Assembly: GCA_016930075.1 (NCBI GenBank)
Contig: JAFGHS010000180.1
Coordinates: forward strand, 1-33,306
Direction: 5' to 3'
Length of the DNA stretch: 33,306 bases
From: Deltaproteobacteria bacterium
Lineage (GTDB): Bacteria > Desulfobacterota > Syntrophia > Syntrophales > JAFGHS01
A program made the position numbers and the translations under genes. The notes under the pieces were generated by a model. It saw only the letters and a program-made list of their open reading frames with translations. It had not been told where the DNA came from and made no database searches. Below are positions 1 to 8,132 of the stretch, in pieces (within the stretch, counting starts at the first letter, position 1; every line of letters starts with the position of its first letter).

Positions 1-84
1 GAGGGGTTCCCGAGCGGCCAAAGGGAGCAGACTGTAAATCTGCCGGCGGAGCCTACGGAGGTTCGAATCCTCCCCCCTCCACCA
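1..84 (+). tRNA. tRNA-Tyr (GTA), lacking only its first base
   Basis: Class II tRNA with a long variable arm. The anticodon stem at 27-31/39-43 encloses a seven-base loop with anticodon GTA at 34-36. The T loop TTCGAAT is at 62-68, and the 3' acceptor strand CCCCTCC at 74-80 is followed by discriminator A81 and an encoded CCA (82-84). The 5' acceptor strand reads GAGGGG and should be GGAGGGG, so exactly one base is outside the window. It leads a tRNA cluster that normally sits upstream of tuf/secE. Confidence 0.97.
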
Positions 85-158
85 TATGCGAAATTTGTCC
101 TGATAAGCGTATGTGAGGCCTGTTGCAGGACAGGGGAGCGTGACGGTTTTCGTGGTAA

Positions 159-234
159 GCGGGAGTAGCTCAGTGGCTAGAGCGTCAGCCTTCCAAGCTG
201 AGGGTCGCGGGTTCGAATCCCGTTTCCCGCTCCA
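159..234 (+). tRNA. tRNA-Gly (TCC)
   Basis: Complete cloverleaf. Acceptor GCGGGAG (159-165) pairs with TTCCCGC (224-230), allowing one G-T pair. The anticodon stem TCAGC/GCTGA encloses anticodon TCC at 192-194. The T loop TTCGAAT is at 212-218, the discriminator is T231, and CCA is encoded at 232-234. It lies 74 nt after tRNA-Tyr and probably shares its transcript. Confidence 0.97.
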
Positions 235-298
235 TTCTAAAAAGAAGCGAGTTATTTGTAAAAAGAATCGGCTTAACGCTTCGTGATGGTCGGCGCGG

Positions 299-328
299 TT
301 GACGGCAAAGGTTGGCGGGCAGTTTGAT
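299..328 (+). promoter_or_regulatory. possible sigma-70-type promoter before tRNA-Thr
   Basis: TTGACG (299-304) matches the -35 consensus at five of six positions. TTTGAT (323-328) matches the -10 consensus at four of six, with an 18-nt spacer. The stretch just downstream (329-340) is very G/C-rich, resembling the discriminator of stringently controlled stable-RNA promoters. Transcription would begin near 335, about 20 nt before tRNA-Thr. It would feed tRNA-Thr, rpmG, tRNA-Trp, secE and nusG. This is pattern matching only. Confidence 0.3.
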
Positions 329-355
329 GGGGCGGCAGCGGATCGGGGATTATGT

Positions 356-431
356 GCCCACGTAGCTCAGTCGGTAGAGCACATCCTTGGTAAGGATGAG
401 GTCACCAGTTCAATCCTGGTCGTGGGCTCCA
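356..431 (+). tRNA. tRNA-Thr (GGT)
   Basis: Complete cloverleaf. Acceptor GCCCACG (356-362) pairs with CGTGGGC (421-427). The anticodon stem CATCC/GGATG encloses anticodon GGT at 389-391. The discriminator is T428 and CCA is encoded at 429-431. In related bacteria a tuf gene often follows this tRNA, but here rpmG begins only 25 nt downstream. Confidence 0.97.
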
Positions 432-456
432 GGATAATTGACAAAGTGAGAGAGTC

Positions 457-606
457 ATGAGAAATATCATCATATTGGCATGTACGGAGTGCAAGCAGCG
501 GAATTACACAACCACAAAAAATAAGCGGACCATGCAAAATCGTCTTGAGCTGAAAAAGTACTGCAAATTTTGCCGGTCTCATAAGATTCACAGAGAGACA
601 AAATAG
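457..606 (+). CDS. rpmG: 50S ribosomal protein L33 (bL33), zinc-binding form
   Basis: A 49-residue protein of the large ribosomal subunit, read directly from the sequence. Four cysteines in two CxxC pairs (C9/C12 and C36/C39) mark the zinc-binding C+ form of bL33. The basic composition and length are normal for the family. The ATG at 457 follows a GAGAG-type ribosome-binding stretch. It sits between tRNA-Thr and tRNA-Trp, a conserved place for rpmG beside secE-nusG. Its mRNA must be released from the flanking tRNAs by tRNA processing. Confidence 0.95.
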   Translation: MRNIIILACTECKQRNYTTTKNKRTMQNRLELKKYCKFCRSHKIHRETK

Positions 607-644
607 GCTTATTGTTTGGGAAAGTTTTAAACGGTATGCACTAC

Positions 645-721
645 AGGCCAGTAGCTCTAATGGCTAGAGCGCCGGACTCCAAATCCGGATGCTGGGGGTT
701 CGAGTCCCTCCTGGCCTGCCA
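645..721 (+). tRNA. tRNA-Trp (CCA)
   Basis: Complete cloverleaf. Acceptor AGGCCAG (645-651) pairs with CTGGCCT (711-717). The anticodon stem CCGGA/TCCGG encloses anticodon CCA at 679-681. The T loop TTCGAGT is at 699-705, the discriminator is G718, and CCA is encoded at 719-721. It lies immediately upstream of secE, a widely conserved arrangement. Confidence 0.97.
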
Positions 722-756
722 TTTTATTTTTGTCGGACGTGATTAGGAATGATCGA

Positions 757-960
757 ATGGATAAAGTAAAACTTATCGTACAAAAGATCAAAGAGTTCTT
801 AAAGGAAGCGCAGGTCGAATTAAAGAAAGTAACATGGCCTACTCCCAGGCAGACCGCTGCATCAACGGCGGTGGTCATTGTCGTCGTCATTATCATATCT
901 CTATTCCTTGCGCTTGTGGATTTCGGTTTGGCTAAAGTAATAAGATCGGTACTGGGTTAA
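757..960 (+). CDS. secE: preprotein translocase subunit SecE
   Basis: SecE clamps the SecY channel in the inner membrane. This is the short single-helix form (67 residues). It has an amphipathic N-terminal helix, the conserved ELKKVTWPTP-like cytoplasmic segment (residues 21-30) and one strongly hydrophobic membrane helix (about 38-60). I chose ATG 757 because AGGA (745-748) lies 8 nt upstream. A TTG at 730 would add nine residues but overlaps the spacing needed after tRNA-Trp and has no better ribosome-binding site. Partner gene secY is in the same cluster. Confidence 0.95.
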   Translation: MDKVKLIVQKIKEFLKEAQVELKKVTWPTPRQTAASTAVVIVVVIIISLFLALVDFGLAKVIRSVLG

Positions 961-964
961 TATC

Positions 965-1495
965 ATGGCTTTGAGATGGTATGTCGTTCATACATATTCC
1001 GGTTTTGAGAGCAAGGTGAAACTTTCCCTGCAGGAAAGAGTCGAGTCGGCGGGGATGCAGGCCTATTTTTCCGATATTCTCATTCCGGAAGAAGATATCG
1101 TTGAACTCGTCGGCGGCGAGAAGAAGACATCCAAAAGGAAGTTCTTCCCCGGTTACATCCTGGTCAGGATGGAGATGAACGACGAAACATGGCACATCGT
1201 GAAAGACACGCCCAAGGTGACCGGTTTTATCGGCAGCAAGGATAAAGCCTCTCCCATTCCCGACAAGGATGTTGAAAACCTGATTGTAAGAATCGACGAA
1301 GGAACCTTGAAGCCCAAGCCGAAATTCAAGTTTGATGTGGGCGATCACGTAAGAATTATTGACGGACCTTTTACCAATTTTGACGGCATTATTGATGAAG
1401 TCAAGCCGGATAAGGGGAAATTAAGGGTTATTGTCAGCATATTCGGAAGATCGACGCCGGTGGAACTCGATTTCATACAGGTTGCCCAGAATTGA
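965..1495 (+). CDS. nusG: transcription termination/antitermination protein NusG
   Basis: NusG binds RNA polymerase across its cleft, increases processivity, and links polymerase to Rho or to ribosomal protein S10. The 176 residues comprise an N-terminal NGN domain (about 1-115, beginning with the typical RWYVVHTYSG motif) and a C-terminal KOW domain (about 120-172, containing VGDHVRIIDGPF). The length is normal. It starts 4 nt after secE, so the two are surely co-transcribed. The NusG partner S10 is encoded in the same cluster by rpsJ. Confidence 0.98.
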   Translation: MALRWYVVHTYSGFESKVKLSLQERVESAGMQAYFSDILIPEEDIVELVGGEKKTSKRKFFPGYILVRMEMNDETWHIVKDTPKVTGFIGSKDKASPIPDKDVENLIVRIDEGTLKPKPKFKFDVGDHVRIIDGPFTNFDGIIDEVKPDKGKLRVIVSIFGRSTPVELDFIQVAQN

Positions 1496-1522
1496 TGATA
1501 TAAAAAATCGCACAAAAAAGAC

Positions 1523-1552
1523 GTGACGGAGAATAGTTTACGAATCTATAAC
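1523..1552 (+). promoter_or_regulatory. weak candidate promoter before rplK
   Basis: GTGACG (1523-1528) and TATAAC (1547-1552) match the -35 and -10 consensus at four and five of six positions, with an 18-nt spacer. They lie in the 86-nt gap between nusG and rplK, where many bacteria have an internal promoter for the L11 operon. No clear L1-binding hairpin was recognised in the short leader that would result. Confidence 0.22.
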
Positions 1553-1581
1553 GTTGTTACTCATCTTAAAAGGTGGTTATT

Positions 1582-2007
1582 ATGGCAAAAAAAGTAATTG
1601 CGAACATTAAACTTCAAATCAAGGCAGGGAAGGCCACGCCGTCCCCTCCCATCGGACCGGCCCTGGGGCAGCACGGCGTCAACATTATGGAATTCTGTAA
1701 GGCTTATAATGCCATGACCCAGAATCAGGAAGGGACGGTTGTCCCCGTCGTCATTACGGTATATGCAGACCGGTCTTTTACGTTTGTGACAAAAACCCCG
1801 CCGGCCTCCGTATTGCTCAAGCAGGCGGCGAAAATCGCTAAAGGTGCGGGCGACCCCAAGCGTGAAAAAGTCGGGACGGTTACGGCAAAGCAGGTGAAGG
1901 AGATTGCCGAATTGAAATACAATGATTTGAATGCCGTCGATATCGAAGGGGCGATCAAAATTGTTGAAGGTACGGCAAGGTCTATGGGCATTGAGGTAGC
2001 AGGTTGA
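1582..2007 (+). CDS. rplK: 50S ribosomal protein L11 (uL11)
   Basis: L11 forms the GTPase-associated stalk base with L10 and 23S rRNA, and is needed for RelA activation. The protein has 141 residues, the usual size. The N-terminal domain contains the proline-rich [13 protein letters not shown] segment (about residues 20-32), and the C-terminal domain binds rRNA. ATG 1582 is preceded by AAAGGTGG. A GTG nine bases upstream is in frame but overlaps that ribosome-binding site. It pairs with rplA, as in the classical L11 operon. Confidence 0.98.
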   Translation: MAKKVIANIKLQIKAGKATPSPPIGPALGQHGVNIMEFCKAYNAMTQNQEGTVVPVVITVYADRSFTFVTKTPPASVLLKQAAKIAKGAGDPKREKVGTVTAKQVKEIAELKYNDLNAVDIEGAIKIVEGTARSMGIEVAG

Positions 2008-2037
2008 TTTTGCTGAGAATTTAATTGAGGTTTGATT

Positions 2038-2736
2038 ATGTCGAGTAAAGGTAAAAATTATAGTAAACTGAAAGAGTTGGTGGAACCGGGGAAGCGCTAT
2101 CCCTTGAAAGAAGCTGTTGAGATGGTCATTAAAACCGCGCCTGCAAAGTTCGACGAAACGGTTGATACGGCTATTCGCTTGGGCGTCAATCCTCAGCATG
2201 CGGATCAGATGGTGCGGGGAAGCGTCGTCCTGCCCAACGGTCTCGGAAAGACGGTCAAGGTGCTGGTTTTTGCCAAGGGCGACAAAGAGAAAGAGGCCAT
2301 GGACGCCGGCGCCGATGTGGCGGGCGGCGATGATCTGATTGAAAAGATAAAAGGCGGATGGCTTGAGTTTGACCGTGTGATTGCTACGCCGGACATGATG
2401 GGCAGCGTAGGGAAGATCGGGAAAATTCTGGGTCCGCGCGGCCTCATGCCGAACCCCAAGGTCGGAACGGTGACTTTTGATGTGGGTAAAGCAGTCAAAG
2501 ACCTGAAAGCCGGAAAAGTTGAGTTCCGGGTAGAAAAAGCCGGTATTGTCCATAGCCCTGTCGGCAAGGTTTCATTCGGCGTTGACAAGCTTCAGGAAAA
2601 CGTCATGTCTGTTATTGAAGCTATCATCAAGTTAAAACCGGCGTCGAGTAAGGGCACCTATCTTAAAAGCATATCGCTTTCCACCACGATGGGGCCCGGT
2701 GTGAAAGTCGATCCGCTGGATGTAAGAAGTATATAG
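2038..2736 (+). CDS. rplA: 50S ribosomal protein L1 (uL1)
   Basis: L1 forms the mobile stalk at the ribosomal E site and represses its own operon in many bacteria. The 232-residue product shows the family signature [14 protein letters not shown] in its middle third and a typical C-terminal [15 protein letters not shown]-like ending. ATG 2038 follows a TTGAGG site (2025-2030). A 31-nt spacer separates it from rplK. No L1 operator was identified. Confidence 0.98.
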   Translation: MSSKGKNYSKLKELVEPGKRYPLKEAVEMVIKTAPAKFDETVDTAIRLGVNPQHADQMVRGSVVLPNGLGKTVKVLVFAKGDKEKEAMDAGADVAGGDDLIEKIKGGWLEFDRVIATPDMMGSVGKIGKILGPRGLMPNPKVGTVTFDVGKAVKDLKAGKVEFRVEKAGIVHSPVGKVSFGVDKLQENVMSVIEAIIKLKPASSKGTYLKSISLSTTMGPGVKVDPLDVRSI

Positions 2737-2751
2737 AACTTAAGTCATAGA

Positions 2752-2813
2752 AGTCAGAGACAGCAGGTGCAGCGATGTTTAAACGGTTTTTTACGGGCCT
2801 GCCGAGACGATCA
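2752..2813 (+). ncRNA. ribosomal protein L10 leader RNA (L10-L12 autoregulatory site)
   Basis: The leader upstream of rplJ carries the conserved primary motif of the L10 leader family: GACAGCAGGTGC (2759-2770) and, about 30 nt later, GCCTGCCGAG (2797-2806). GCAGG (2763-2767) can pair with CCTGC (2798-2802), forming the helix with the adjacent kink-turn-like bases that L10 binds. In characterised bacteria the L10-L12 complex binds this RNA to repress rplJL. A further 140 nt separates this motif from the rplJ start, with no clear intrinsic terminator. Boundaries are approximate. Confidence 0.8.
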
Positions 2814-2953
2814 AGCGGTAAACGCGTCAATGTTCGTGGAAAAGAATGATGGGTAGTTTTTTGGTTTCCTGTATGATTTTCCGTTCTCTGGCTTTTTATT
2901 CCTGAATTTCAGGGCAATGGTGTTAAAAATCAGGTGAAAAAGGAGGTTATCGA

Positions 2954-3475
2954 TTGAATCGGAGAACGAAAGAGCAGGTTGTTGCTGAGCTCCACGAGAT
3001 ACTTAAGGATACAAAGTGGGCCGTTCTTACCAACTACCGTGGTATGAATGTTGAAAAAATAACGGCCCTGAGGAATGCCTTACGTAAATCGGAAACGGAA
3101 TTGAGAGTTGTAAAAAATACCCTGCTGCGAATTGCTTCCCGGGGAACGGCGCTGAGCGTGCTTGACGATCAGTTCAAAGGTCCGCTCGCCATTGCGTTAA
3201 CGCCCGGGGATGCCGTGGAGCCGGCCAAGGTTCTGGTTGAGTTTGCCAAAAAAAATGCCGAGCTTGAAATCAATTGCGGCATGCTGGACGGCAAGTTTTT
3301 AAGCAAAGACCAGATCAGCGCTTTGGCGGACTTGCCGAGCAGGGAAGTTCTTCTCGGACAACTGCTCTCTGTTTTGGTTGGGGCGCAGACCGGGTTGGTT
3401 ACTGTACTGAGCGGAGTGCCGAGAAGTTTTGTCCAGGTACTCAATGCTTATCGTGAGTCAAAAGAATCAGCATAA
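2954..3475 (+). CDS. rplJ: 50S ribosomal protein L10 (uL10)
   Basis: L10 is the base of the L7/L12 stalk, which recruits EF-Tu, EF-G and other translation GTPases. The protein has 173 residues. Its N-terminal rRNA-binding domain includes [17 protein letters not shown]-like sequence, and the C-terminal helix carries the L12 dimers. The start is TTG at 2954, set by a perfect AGGAGG (2941-2946) seven bases upstream; no ATG or GTG fits. The L10 leader RNA lies just upstream, implying feedback control. Confidence 0.97.
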   Translation: MNRRTKEQVVAELHEILKDTKWAVLTNYRGMNVEKITALRNALRKSETELRVVKNTLLRIASRGTALSVLDDQFKGPLAIALTPGDAVEPAKVLVEFAKKNAELEINCGMLDGKFLSKDQISALADLPSREVLLGQLLSVLVGAQTGLVTVLSGVPRSFVQVLNAYRESKESA

Positions 3476-3501
3476 TAAACATACAGGAAGGATTAAAGAA
3501 A

Positions 3502-3888
3502 ATGGCAGATCAAATTACAAAAGAGGATGTCGTAAAATTTATTGAGTCCATGACGGTTTTGGAGCTTTCCGAACTGGTCAAAGAACTGGAAGAGAAATTT
3601 GGTGTTTCGGCGGCGGCGCCCGTAGCAATGGCCGCAGTGGCCGCGGGGCCTGCCCAGGCGGCGCAGGTTGATGAAAAGACGGAGTTCGATACGATCCTGA
3701 CGGGCTTCGGGAGTGAGAAGATCCAGGTCATCAAAGTCGTCCGGGCGCTGACCGGTTTGGGTCTGAAAGAGGCGAAGGATTTGGTGGATGGCGTGCCGAA
3801 GCCGATTAAAGAAGCTGTTTCAAAAGATGAAGCGGCAGACATCAAAAAGAAAATCGAAGAAGTGGGCGGAACCGTCGAGATCAAATAG
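3502..3888 (+). CDS. rplL: 50S ribosomal protein L7/L12 (bL12)
   Basis: Stalk protein present in several copies on L10; it activates the GTPase factors. The 128-residue product has an N-terminal dimerisation domain (about 1-34), an Ala/Pro-rich flexible hinge (about 35-55), and a C-terminal factor-binding domain. The latter has the conserved [20 protein letters not shown] segment. An AGGAAGG site precedes ATG 3502. It is co-transcribed with rplJ after a 26-nt gap and is followed by rpoB after 41 nt. Confidence 0.98.
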   Translation: MADQITKEDVVKFIESMTVLELSELVKELEEKFGVSAAAPVAMAAVAAGPAQAAQVDEKTEFDTILTGFGSEKIQVIKVVRALTGLGLKEAKDLVDGVPKPIKEAVSKDEAADIKKKIEEVGGTVEIK

Positions 3889-3929
3889 AGGGATCCGCAG
3901 TTTCTTGAATTTCTATATTAAGGTTAATT

Positions 3930-6900
3930 ATGAACGAATTCAGAAAGAATTTCGGCCGAATTAAAAGGGTGCTTCAGATACCCAATCTGATCGATATCCA
4001 GACGAAGTCCTATGAAAAATTTCTCCAGAGGGATACGGCTCTGGAAAAAAGGGGTAACTTTGGCCTCCAGGGGGCATTTAAAAGCGTATTTCCCATATCC
4101 GATTTCAGCGGAAAATGTTCCCTGGAGTTTGTCAGTTACAAGATAGGCGCTGTCCGGTACGATGAGCAGGAATGTATTCAGAAGGGCATGACCTTTGCGG
4201 CGCCTTTGAAAATCGTCGTCCGCCTTGTCGCCTTTGATATGGATCGAGGTTCGGAGAATAAAATCGTCCGGGATATCAAGGAACAGGAAATTTATTTCGG
4301 CGAAATTCCTTTGATGACGGCAAACGGTACGTTCATCGTCAACGGGACGGAAAGGGTTATCGTCAGCCAGCTTCATCGATCGCCGGGGATATTTTTTGAT
4401 CACGACAAGGGGAAAACGCTCTCCAGCGGGAAGCTCATCTATTCGGCGCGGGTTATTCCCATCAGAGGGTCCTGGCTTGATCTTGAATTCGACTCAAAAG
4501 ACCTTCTGTATGTCAGGATCGACAGACGCAGAAAGATGCCGGTCACCATTCTGCTGAAGGCCATGGGGAATTCCACGGAGTTCATGCTCCAATATTTCTA
4601 TGATATCGAGCGGATTTTATACAAAGACGACAATTTTTTTATGGCTATCGATGATTCCCTCATCGGCGAAAAAGCGCCGGAAGACATTGCGGATCCCGCT
4701 ACCGGTGATGTGATCATCAAAAAAGGCAGAAAAATCACCAAAGTGGCTTTAAAAAAGATCGCCGATGCCCGTATTGATGTAATGCCGATGAGTGAAAACG
4801 ACCTTATCGGGAAAATTCTTTCCGCCGATGTTTGTGATCCCTCAACGGGCGAGGTGCTGCTCCGCTGCAACGATGAACTGACCGTTGACGGGCTTAAACT
4901 GATCCGTCAAAAAGGCATTGGGGAGTTAAAATTTATTCATCTCGACGAAGAAAGGGCAAATGCCTCTATCCGGGATACCCTGCTCATTGACCGAATTGAA
5001 TCGGCGGAAGACGCCATCATTGACATCTATCGACGGTTAAGGCCGAGCAATCCACCGACGCCGGAGACGGCCCAGAAATTCTTCCGAAGTTTGTTTTTTG
5101 AGCCGGAAACCTACGATCTGTCCGATGTGGGCAGGGCGAAAATGAATTACAAACTGCATCTTTCCGCCCCGTCGGATCTCACGGTTTTGAATAATGACGA
5201 TATCCTTGCGGCCGTCAAGTATTTGATTGATCTGAAAAACGGCGTCGGCGAATGCAGCGTTGACGACATCGACCACCTGGGGAACCGGCGCGTCCGATCG
5301 GTGGGCGAGCTCATCGAAAATCAGTTCCGTATCGGTCTGGTCAGGATGGAGCGGGCCATTAAGGAAAAAATGAGTCTCCAGGATATTGAGACCATGATGC
5401 CTCACGATCTGATTAATGCCAAGCCCGTAACGGCCGTGGTTAACGAATTTTTCGGCAGCAGCCAGTTGTCGCAGTTCATGGATCAGACCAATCCTCTGTC
5501 CGAAATCACGCACAAGAGGAGGTTGTCGGCCCTTGGCCCGGGCGGTCTTACCCGTGAAAGGGCGGGTTTTGAAGTTCGCGATGTTCATCCTACCCATTAC
5601 GGACGCATCTGTCCTGTGGAAACGCCGGAAGGTCCGAATATCGGTCTTATCGTTTCGCTTTCGACCTTTGCCAGGGTTAACGAATACGGGTTTATCGAAA
5701 CGCCCTACCGGGTTGTGAAAAACGGCCGGGTTCTCGATGAAGTGCGTTACCTGACCGCCATTGAAGAGGAAAATCATGTTATTGCCCCGGCGGACAGTAT
5801 TATCGATAAAAACGGCAAATTTTTGAGTGAACTCATCACCGTGAGAAAAGGCGATGATTTTCTGACGGTTTTGCCGGAGGAAGTCGATATGATGGATGTA
5901 TCGCCGAATCAGCTGGTCAGCGTTGCCGCCGCCCTCATTCCGTTTCTCGAACACGATGACGCAAACCGTGCCCTGATGGGGTCCAATATGCAGAGACAGG
6001 CCGTGCCGCTGATGAAGCCGGAAGCGCCGATTGTCGGTACGGGGATCGAGGCGGTGGTCGCCAGGGATTCCGGCGCCGTTGTGGCGGCAAGGCGGGACGG
6101 CGTCGTTGAGAGCGTCGATGCTTCAAGGATTGTCATAAAATGTGAAGGCAACGAAGATGACGACCTGGACACGGGCGTGGATATCTATAATTTAATCAAA
6201 TATCAGCGCTCCAACCAGGATACGTGCTTCAATCAGAAACCCATTGTTCACAAGGGGGATGCCGTCAAGAAGGGTGACATTATAGCCGATGGGCCTGCGA
6301 CGGACAACGGAGAACTGGCCCTGGGCCGGAATGTCATGGTCGCCTTCATGTCCTGGGGCGGATACAATTATGAAGACTCCATTCTCGTCAGTGAAAGGGT
6401 AGTCAAGGACGACATCTACACGTCCATCCACATTGAAGAATTTGAAACCATGGCGAGGGACACGAAGCTCGGCAAGGAAGAAATTACACGAGATATTCCT
6501 AATGTCGGCGAGGAAGCCCTCAGAAATCTGGACGACAGCGGCATTGTTTGCATGGGCGTGTCCGTGAAGCCGGGCGATATTCTTGTCGGGAAAATAACCC
6601 CGAAGGGAGAGACGCAGTTGTCGCCGGAGGAAAAGCTTCTCAGGGCCATATTCGGTGAAAAAGCGAGCGATGTGCGGGACACCTCTTTGAAGGTGCCGCC
6701 GGGCGTTGAGGGAACGGTTATCGATGCCAAGATTTTCACCCGCAAGGGGGGTGAAAAGGATCACCGGTCCCAGTTTATTGAGGCCGATTCCCTGAAGCTT
6801 CTTTACCAGGATCGAGACGATGAGATCCGGATTATTACCCAGAGCGTCAAAGGCATGATTTCCGGCATGCTGATCGGTAAAACGGCGGCAACAAAGCTGT

Positions 6901-8021
6901 CTGATCAGAAAAAGAAGAAGATATTGCTGAAAAAAGGCGATGTGATTACCGAGGATATCCTGGAGAAAATTCCTTTCGGCATGTGGAAAGAGATTGCCCT
7001 GACGAACGAGGAAGCCGTTGAGGAAAAGATCAGGGTTCTGTTTGCCAACCTGGAAAGAAAATGCAACGTCGTAGAAACCTATTTTGAGGAAAAAGCCGAA
7101 AAAATGAAGGCCGGCGACGAACTGCCGCCCGGCGTTATCAAGATGGTCAAGGTATACGTCGCCATCAAGCGGAAGCTGTCTGTCGGCGACAAGATGGCGG
7201 GCCGCCACGGGAACAAGGGTGTTTTGTCCCGAATCCTGCCGGAAGAGGACATGCCCTATTTCGCAGACGGAATGCCGGTGGACATCATTCTGAATCCCCT
7301 GGGGGTGCCGTCTCGCATGAACGTCGGCCAGATTCTGGAAACCCATCTGGGCTGGGCGGCAAAGGGGATGGGAGAAAAGATCAGCCGGCTTTATGAAAAA
7401 AGATTCGATTTGGCGAGCGCAAAAAAGGAAATCAAGCAAATCTATCATTCGCGCGATTTTGACCATTTTATCGACGGTTTGTCGGAAGAGGAAATTAAAC
7501 GTTTCATCATGAAGCTCAAAAAGGGTGTTTTTATCACCACCCCGGTTTTTGACGGCGCCGAAGAAGTTGAAATCAGGGATATGCTCAAAGCGGCAGGGCT
7601 TCCGGAGGAAGGACAGGCGTTACTTTTCGACGGCAGAACAGGTGAGCCCTTTGCGCAGGAAATTACCGTCGGCGCCATTTACATGCTGAAACTGCACCAC
7701 TTGGTGGATAATAAAATTCATGCGCGGTCCATCGGACCCTATTCCCTCGTCACGCAGCAACCCCTGGGGGGCAAAGCGCAATTCGGCGGACAGCGGTTGG
7801 GCGAAATGGAAGTGTGGGCCATGGAGGCTTACGGCGCCGCCTATTCATTGCAGGAGTTTCTCACCGTCAAGTCGGATGATGTTGCCGGAAGGACGAGAAT
7901 CTATGAAGCCATCGTCAAGGGGGAACATACCCTGGAGCCCGGGCTTCCGGAGTCCTTTAATGTTCTTGTCAAGGAATTGCAGAGTCTTTGCCTTGATGTA
8001 GATCTTCTTGAGGATGAGTGA
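3930..8021 (+). CDS. rpoB: DNA-directed RNA polymerase subunit beta
   Basis: Catalytic core subunit of RNA polymerase, 1363 residues against 1342 in E. coli. Visible parts include the beta lobe with a proteobacterial-type insertion of two tandem PxTGxV-like repeats near residues 250-330. Next is the rifampicin pocket from F508 (offset +2 from E. coli), with D518, H528, R531 and S533 unchanged, so no common resistance substitution is present. A second lineage insertion lies before the [22 protein letters not shown] active-site region. The C-terminal clamp segment is [24 protein letters not shown] 3930 follows AAGG. Confidence 0.99.
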   Translation: MNEFRKNFGRIKRVLQIPNLIDIQTKSYEKFLQRDTALEKRGNFGLQGAFKSVFPISDFSGKCSLEFVSYKIGAVRYDEQECIQKGMTFAAPLKIVVRLVAFDMDRGSENKIVRDIKEQEIYFGEIPLMTANGTFIVNGTERVIVSQLHRSPGIFFDHDKGKTLSSGKLIYSARVIPIRGSWLDLEFDSKDLLYVRIDRRRKMPVTILLKAMGNSTEFMLQYFYDIERILYKDDNFFMAIDDSLIGEKAPEDIADPATGDVIIKKGRKITKVALKKIADARIDVMPMSENDLIGKILSADVCDPSTGEVLLRCNDELTVDGLKLIRQKGIGELKFIHLDEERANASIRDTLLIDRIESAEDAIIDIYRRLRPSNPPTPETAQKFFRSLFFEPETYDLSDVGRAKMNYKLHLSAPSDLTVLNNDDILAAVKYLIDLKNGVGECSVDDIDHLGNRRVRSVGELIENQFRIGLVRMERAIKEKMSLQDIETMMPHDLINAKPVTAVVNEFFGSSQLSQFMDQTNPLSEITHKRRLSALGPGGLTRERAGFEVRDVHPTHYGRICPVETPEGPNIGLIVSLSTFARVNEYGFIETPYRVVKNGRVLDEVRYLTAIEEENHVIAPADSIIDKNGKFLSELITVRKGDDFLTVLPEEVDMMDVSPNQLVSVAAALIPFLEHDDANRALMGSNMQRQAVPLMKPEAPIVGTGIEAVVARDSGAVVAARRDGVVESVDASRIVIKCEGNEDDDLDTGVDIYNLIKYQRSNQDTCFNQKPIVHKGDAVKKGDIIADGPATDNGELALGRNVMVAFMSWGGYNYEDSILVSERVVKDDIYTSIHIEEFETMARDTKLGKEEITRDIPNVGEEALRNLDDSGIVCMGVSVKPGDILVGKITPKGETQLSPEEKLLRAIFGEKASDVRDTSLKVPPGVEGTVIDAKIFTRKGGEKDHRSQFIEADSLKLLYQDRDDEIRIITQSVKGMISGMLIGKTAATKLSDQKKKKILLKKGDVITEDILEKIPFGMWKEIALTNEEAVEEKIRVLFANLERKCNVVETYFEEKAEKMKAGDELPPGVIKMVKVYVAIKRKLSVGDKMAGRHGNKGVLSRILPEEDMPYFADGMPVDIILNPLGVPSRMNVGQILETHLGWAAKGMGEKISRLYEKRFDLASAKKEIKQIYHSRDFDHFIDGLSEEEIKRFIMKLKKGVFITTPVFDGAEEVEIRDMLKAAGLPEEGQALLFDGRTGEPFAQEITVGAIYMLKLHHLVDNKIHARSIGPYSLVTQQPLGGKAQFGGQRLGEMEVWAMEAYGAAYSLQEFLTVKSDDVAGRTRIYEAIVKGEHTLEPGLPESFNVLVKELQSLCLDVDLLEDE

Positions 8022-8075
8022 ACAGACAACCTTCAATCAGTGTAACAAGCGATTTTCTTTTTCGGGTCCGCTTCC

Positions 8076-8099
8076 GTTTGCGCAGGCGAACCGTTTGCG
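8076..8099 (+). repeat. direct repeat with two alternative hairpins in the rpoB-rpoC spacer
   Basis: The nine-base unit CCGTTTGCG occurs at 8074-8082 and again at 8091-8099. GTTTGC (8076-8081) can pair with GCGAAC (8086-8091) over a four-base loop. The same GCGAA can instead pair with the downstream TTTGC. The two hairpins are mutually exclusive. There is no T run, so this is not an intrinsic terminator. It may be a processing site or simply chance; the gap is 111 nt. Confidence 0.3.
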
Positions 8100-8132
8100 G
8101 CCTCACTTATAGATAACCCAGGAGACATATCC

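Noticed and set aside
730-756. TTG start for a longer SecE
   Set aside because: ATG 757 has a well-spaced AGGA and gives the normal short SecE N-terminus. The extra residues match nothing.
1561-2553. 330-codon open frame on the - strand opposite rplK and rplA
   Set aside because: It is entirely antisense to two confident ribosomal protein genes, with no start signal or family resemblance.
2775-2849. 24-codon ORF in the rplJ leader that could be a leader peptide
   Set aside because: It overlaps the conserved L10 leader RNA core, which explains the sequence better, and lacks a ribosome-binding site.
5451-5534. Possible rifampicin-resistance variant of RpoB
   Set aside because: The main resistance positions (D518, H528, R531, S533 here) are wild type. 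The Thr at 520 and Leu at 532 are conservative changes not by themselves indicative of resistance.
6192-7466. 424-codon open frame on the - strand opposite rpoB
   Set aside because: It is fully antisense to a conserved part of rpoB, its translation resembles no family, and it has no ribosome-binding site. It is a codon-usage shadow.
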